Assembly: GCA_934777435.1 (NCBI GenBank) | Contig: CAKVNK010000002.1 | Coordinates: 124,001 to 188,000 of the forward strand | Direction of reading: 5' to 3' | DNA from: an uncultured Clostridia bacterium | GTDB taxonomy: Bacteria > Bacillota > Clostridia > Christensenellales > UBA1242 | DNA length: 64,000 nt | Shown: in pieces, positions 63,625 to 64,000 of the stretch | Layout: the number at the start of each line of letters is the position of its first letter | Numbering within the stretch: the first letter of the stretch is position 1 | Program-made: the position numbers and the translations under genes | Notes under the pieces: generated by a model | The model's input: only the letters and a program-made list of their open reading frames with translations | The model's database searches: none | What the model was told of the DNA's origin: nothing

Positions 63625-63727
63625 TTTCTTGCTCCTTATAAAAAATTTTAGGTTATTAGTATTTATTCGACAATAAATCGCATTGTTAACATTTTTTTGT
63701 TTTTTTGGTGTTTGTTATAGTTTTTAT

Positions 63728-64000
63728 ATGGAAATTTGTGAAGAAATAAATTTAAAAAAACATTTACCAAAGATGGCAGAGTTAAAAAACTTTGCAAACT
63801 TTTTTTATGCTTTCAGTGATGATACACGTTTAAAGATTATTATTTTGCTGACATTAAAACCGCTTTGTGTTGGTGATATATCCATGGTGCTTGAAACAAA
63901 CCAAACAACAGTTAGCCATCAACTTAAAATTTTAAGGTCGCTTAACATTGTGGAGTGCTCACGAACTGGCAAAAACATTGTGTACTTTATACGTAACACC
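63728..64000 (+). CDS. ArsR-family transcriptional regulator, 3'-truncated by window edge
   Basis: 91 residues visible. Winged-helix signature: FFYAFSDDTRLKIIILLTLKPLCVGDISMVLETNQTTVSHQLKILRSLNIVECSRTGKNIVYF, with the recognition helix TTVSHQLKILR. At the usual ELCVCDL metal site this protein has LCVGD, so the second Cys is replaced by Gly and classical As/Cd/Zn sensing there is uncertain. Only the 5' part is in the window. No ribosome binding site; TATAGT ends 6 nt before the ATG. Confidence 0.85.
   Translation, partial: MEICEEINLKKHLPKMAELKNFANFFYAFSDDTRLKIIILLTLKPLCVGDISMVLETNQTTVSHQLKILRSLNIVECSRTGKNIVYFIRNT

Noticed and set aside
1..64000. UGA read as Trp or Gly
   Set aside because: No in-frame TGA is seen in any gene and conserved proteins are full length in the standard code; only avoidance of TGA stops is supported.
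1..64000. tRNA, rRNA, CRISPR arrays, insertion sequences
   Set aside because: No cloverleaf-like stretch with GGTTCRA arm, no regular spaced repeats and no transposase-like frame were found.

Overview
The window looks like a chromosomal segment from a low-GC, Gram-positive-type (Firmicutes/Clostridia-like) bacterium, probably an uncultured gut-type lineage. This rests on the AT-rich DNA, strong AGGAG-type ribosome binding sites, SpoVG, a RecD2-type helicase, four-cysteine S14 and zinc-ribbon S4, L24, L31 and L36, and the canonical S10-spc-alpha gene order. The lineage call is an inference. I saw no tRNA, rRNA, CRISPR array, transposase or prophage module.

Layout. Positions 1-19800 hold a giant GLUG-repeat surface protein (at least 6176 residues, 5' end outside the window) and a lipoprotein. 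Positions 19870-21210 hold rplJ-rplL behind an L10 leader with its own terminator; rpoBC do not follow. Positions 21250-36730 are mixed: a ComF-like phosphoribosyltransferase, a small membrane protein, recD2, an mscL with an enlarged C-terminal region, a second GLUG protein (1071 aa), spoVG, murC, rpmE, prmC, prfA and two unknown genes. Positions 37510-53810 are one long ribosomal superoperon: rpsJ-rplC-D-W-B-rpsS-rplV-rpsC-rplP-rpmC-rpsQ-rplN-X-E-rpsN-rpsH-rplF-R-rpsE-rpmD-rplO-secY-adk-map-KOW gene-infA-rpmJ-rpsM-K-D-rpoA-rplQ. Positions 54260-59760 are a str-type cluster (rpsL, an unknown gene, rpsG, fusA, tuf). The window ends with an MFS-like membrane protein, trpS, a tiny Asn-rich membrane protein and the start of an ArsR-family regulator.

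Regulation is the most striking aspect. (1) Upstream of trpS is a 9-residue leader peptide with two Trp codons, followed by segments that can form either a 1:2 pairing or an antiterminator that competes with an intrinsic terminator. This is a textbook ribosome-stalling attenuator, and no T-box is visible. (2) The rpmJ-rpsM gap carries a two-hairpin RNA element duplicated in tandem, with compensatory base changes between the copies and a long-range alternative pairing close to the rpsM ribosome binding site. (3) The S10 and S12 (str) operons have leaders of about 340 and 220 nt with many perfect hairpins. (4) Several genes (recD2, murC, the MFS-like gene, the ArsR gene) have no ribosome binding site and a -10 box 5-6 nt before the ATG, suggesting leaderless mRNAs.

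All 57 coding sequences with a visible end stop at TAA (40) or TAG (17), none at TGA. I also saw no in-frame TGA. The only release factor in the window is RF1 (prfA). This could mean RF2 is reduced or absent in the organism, but the window alone cannot decide it.
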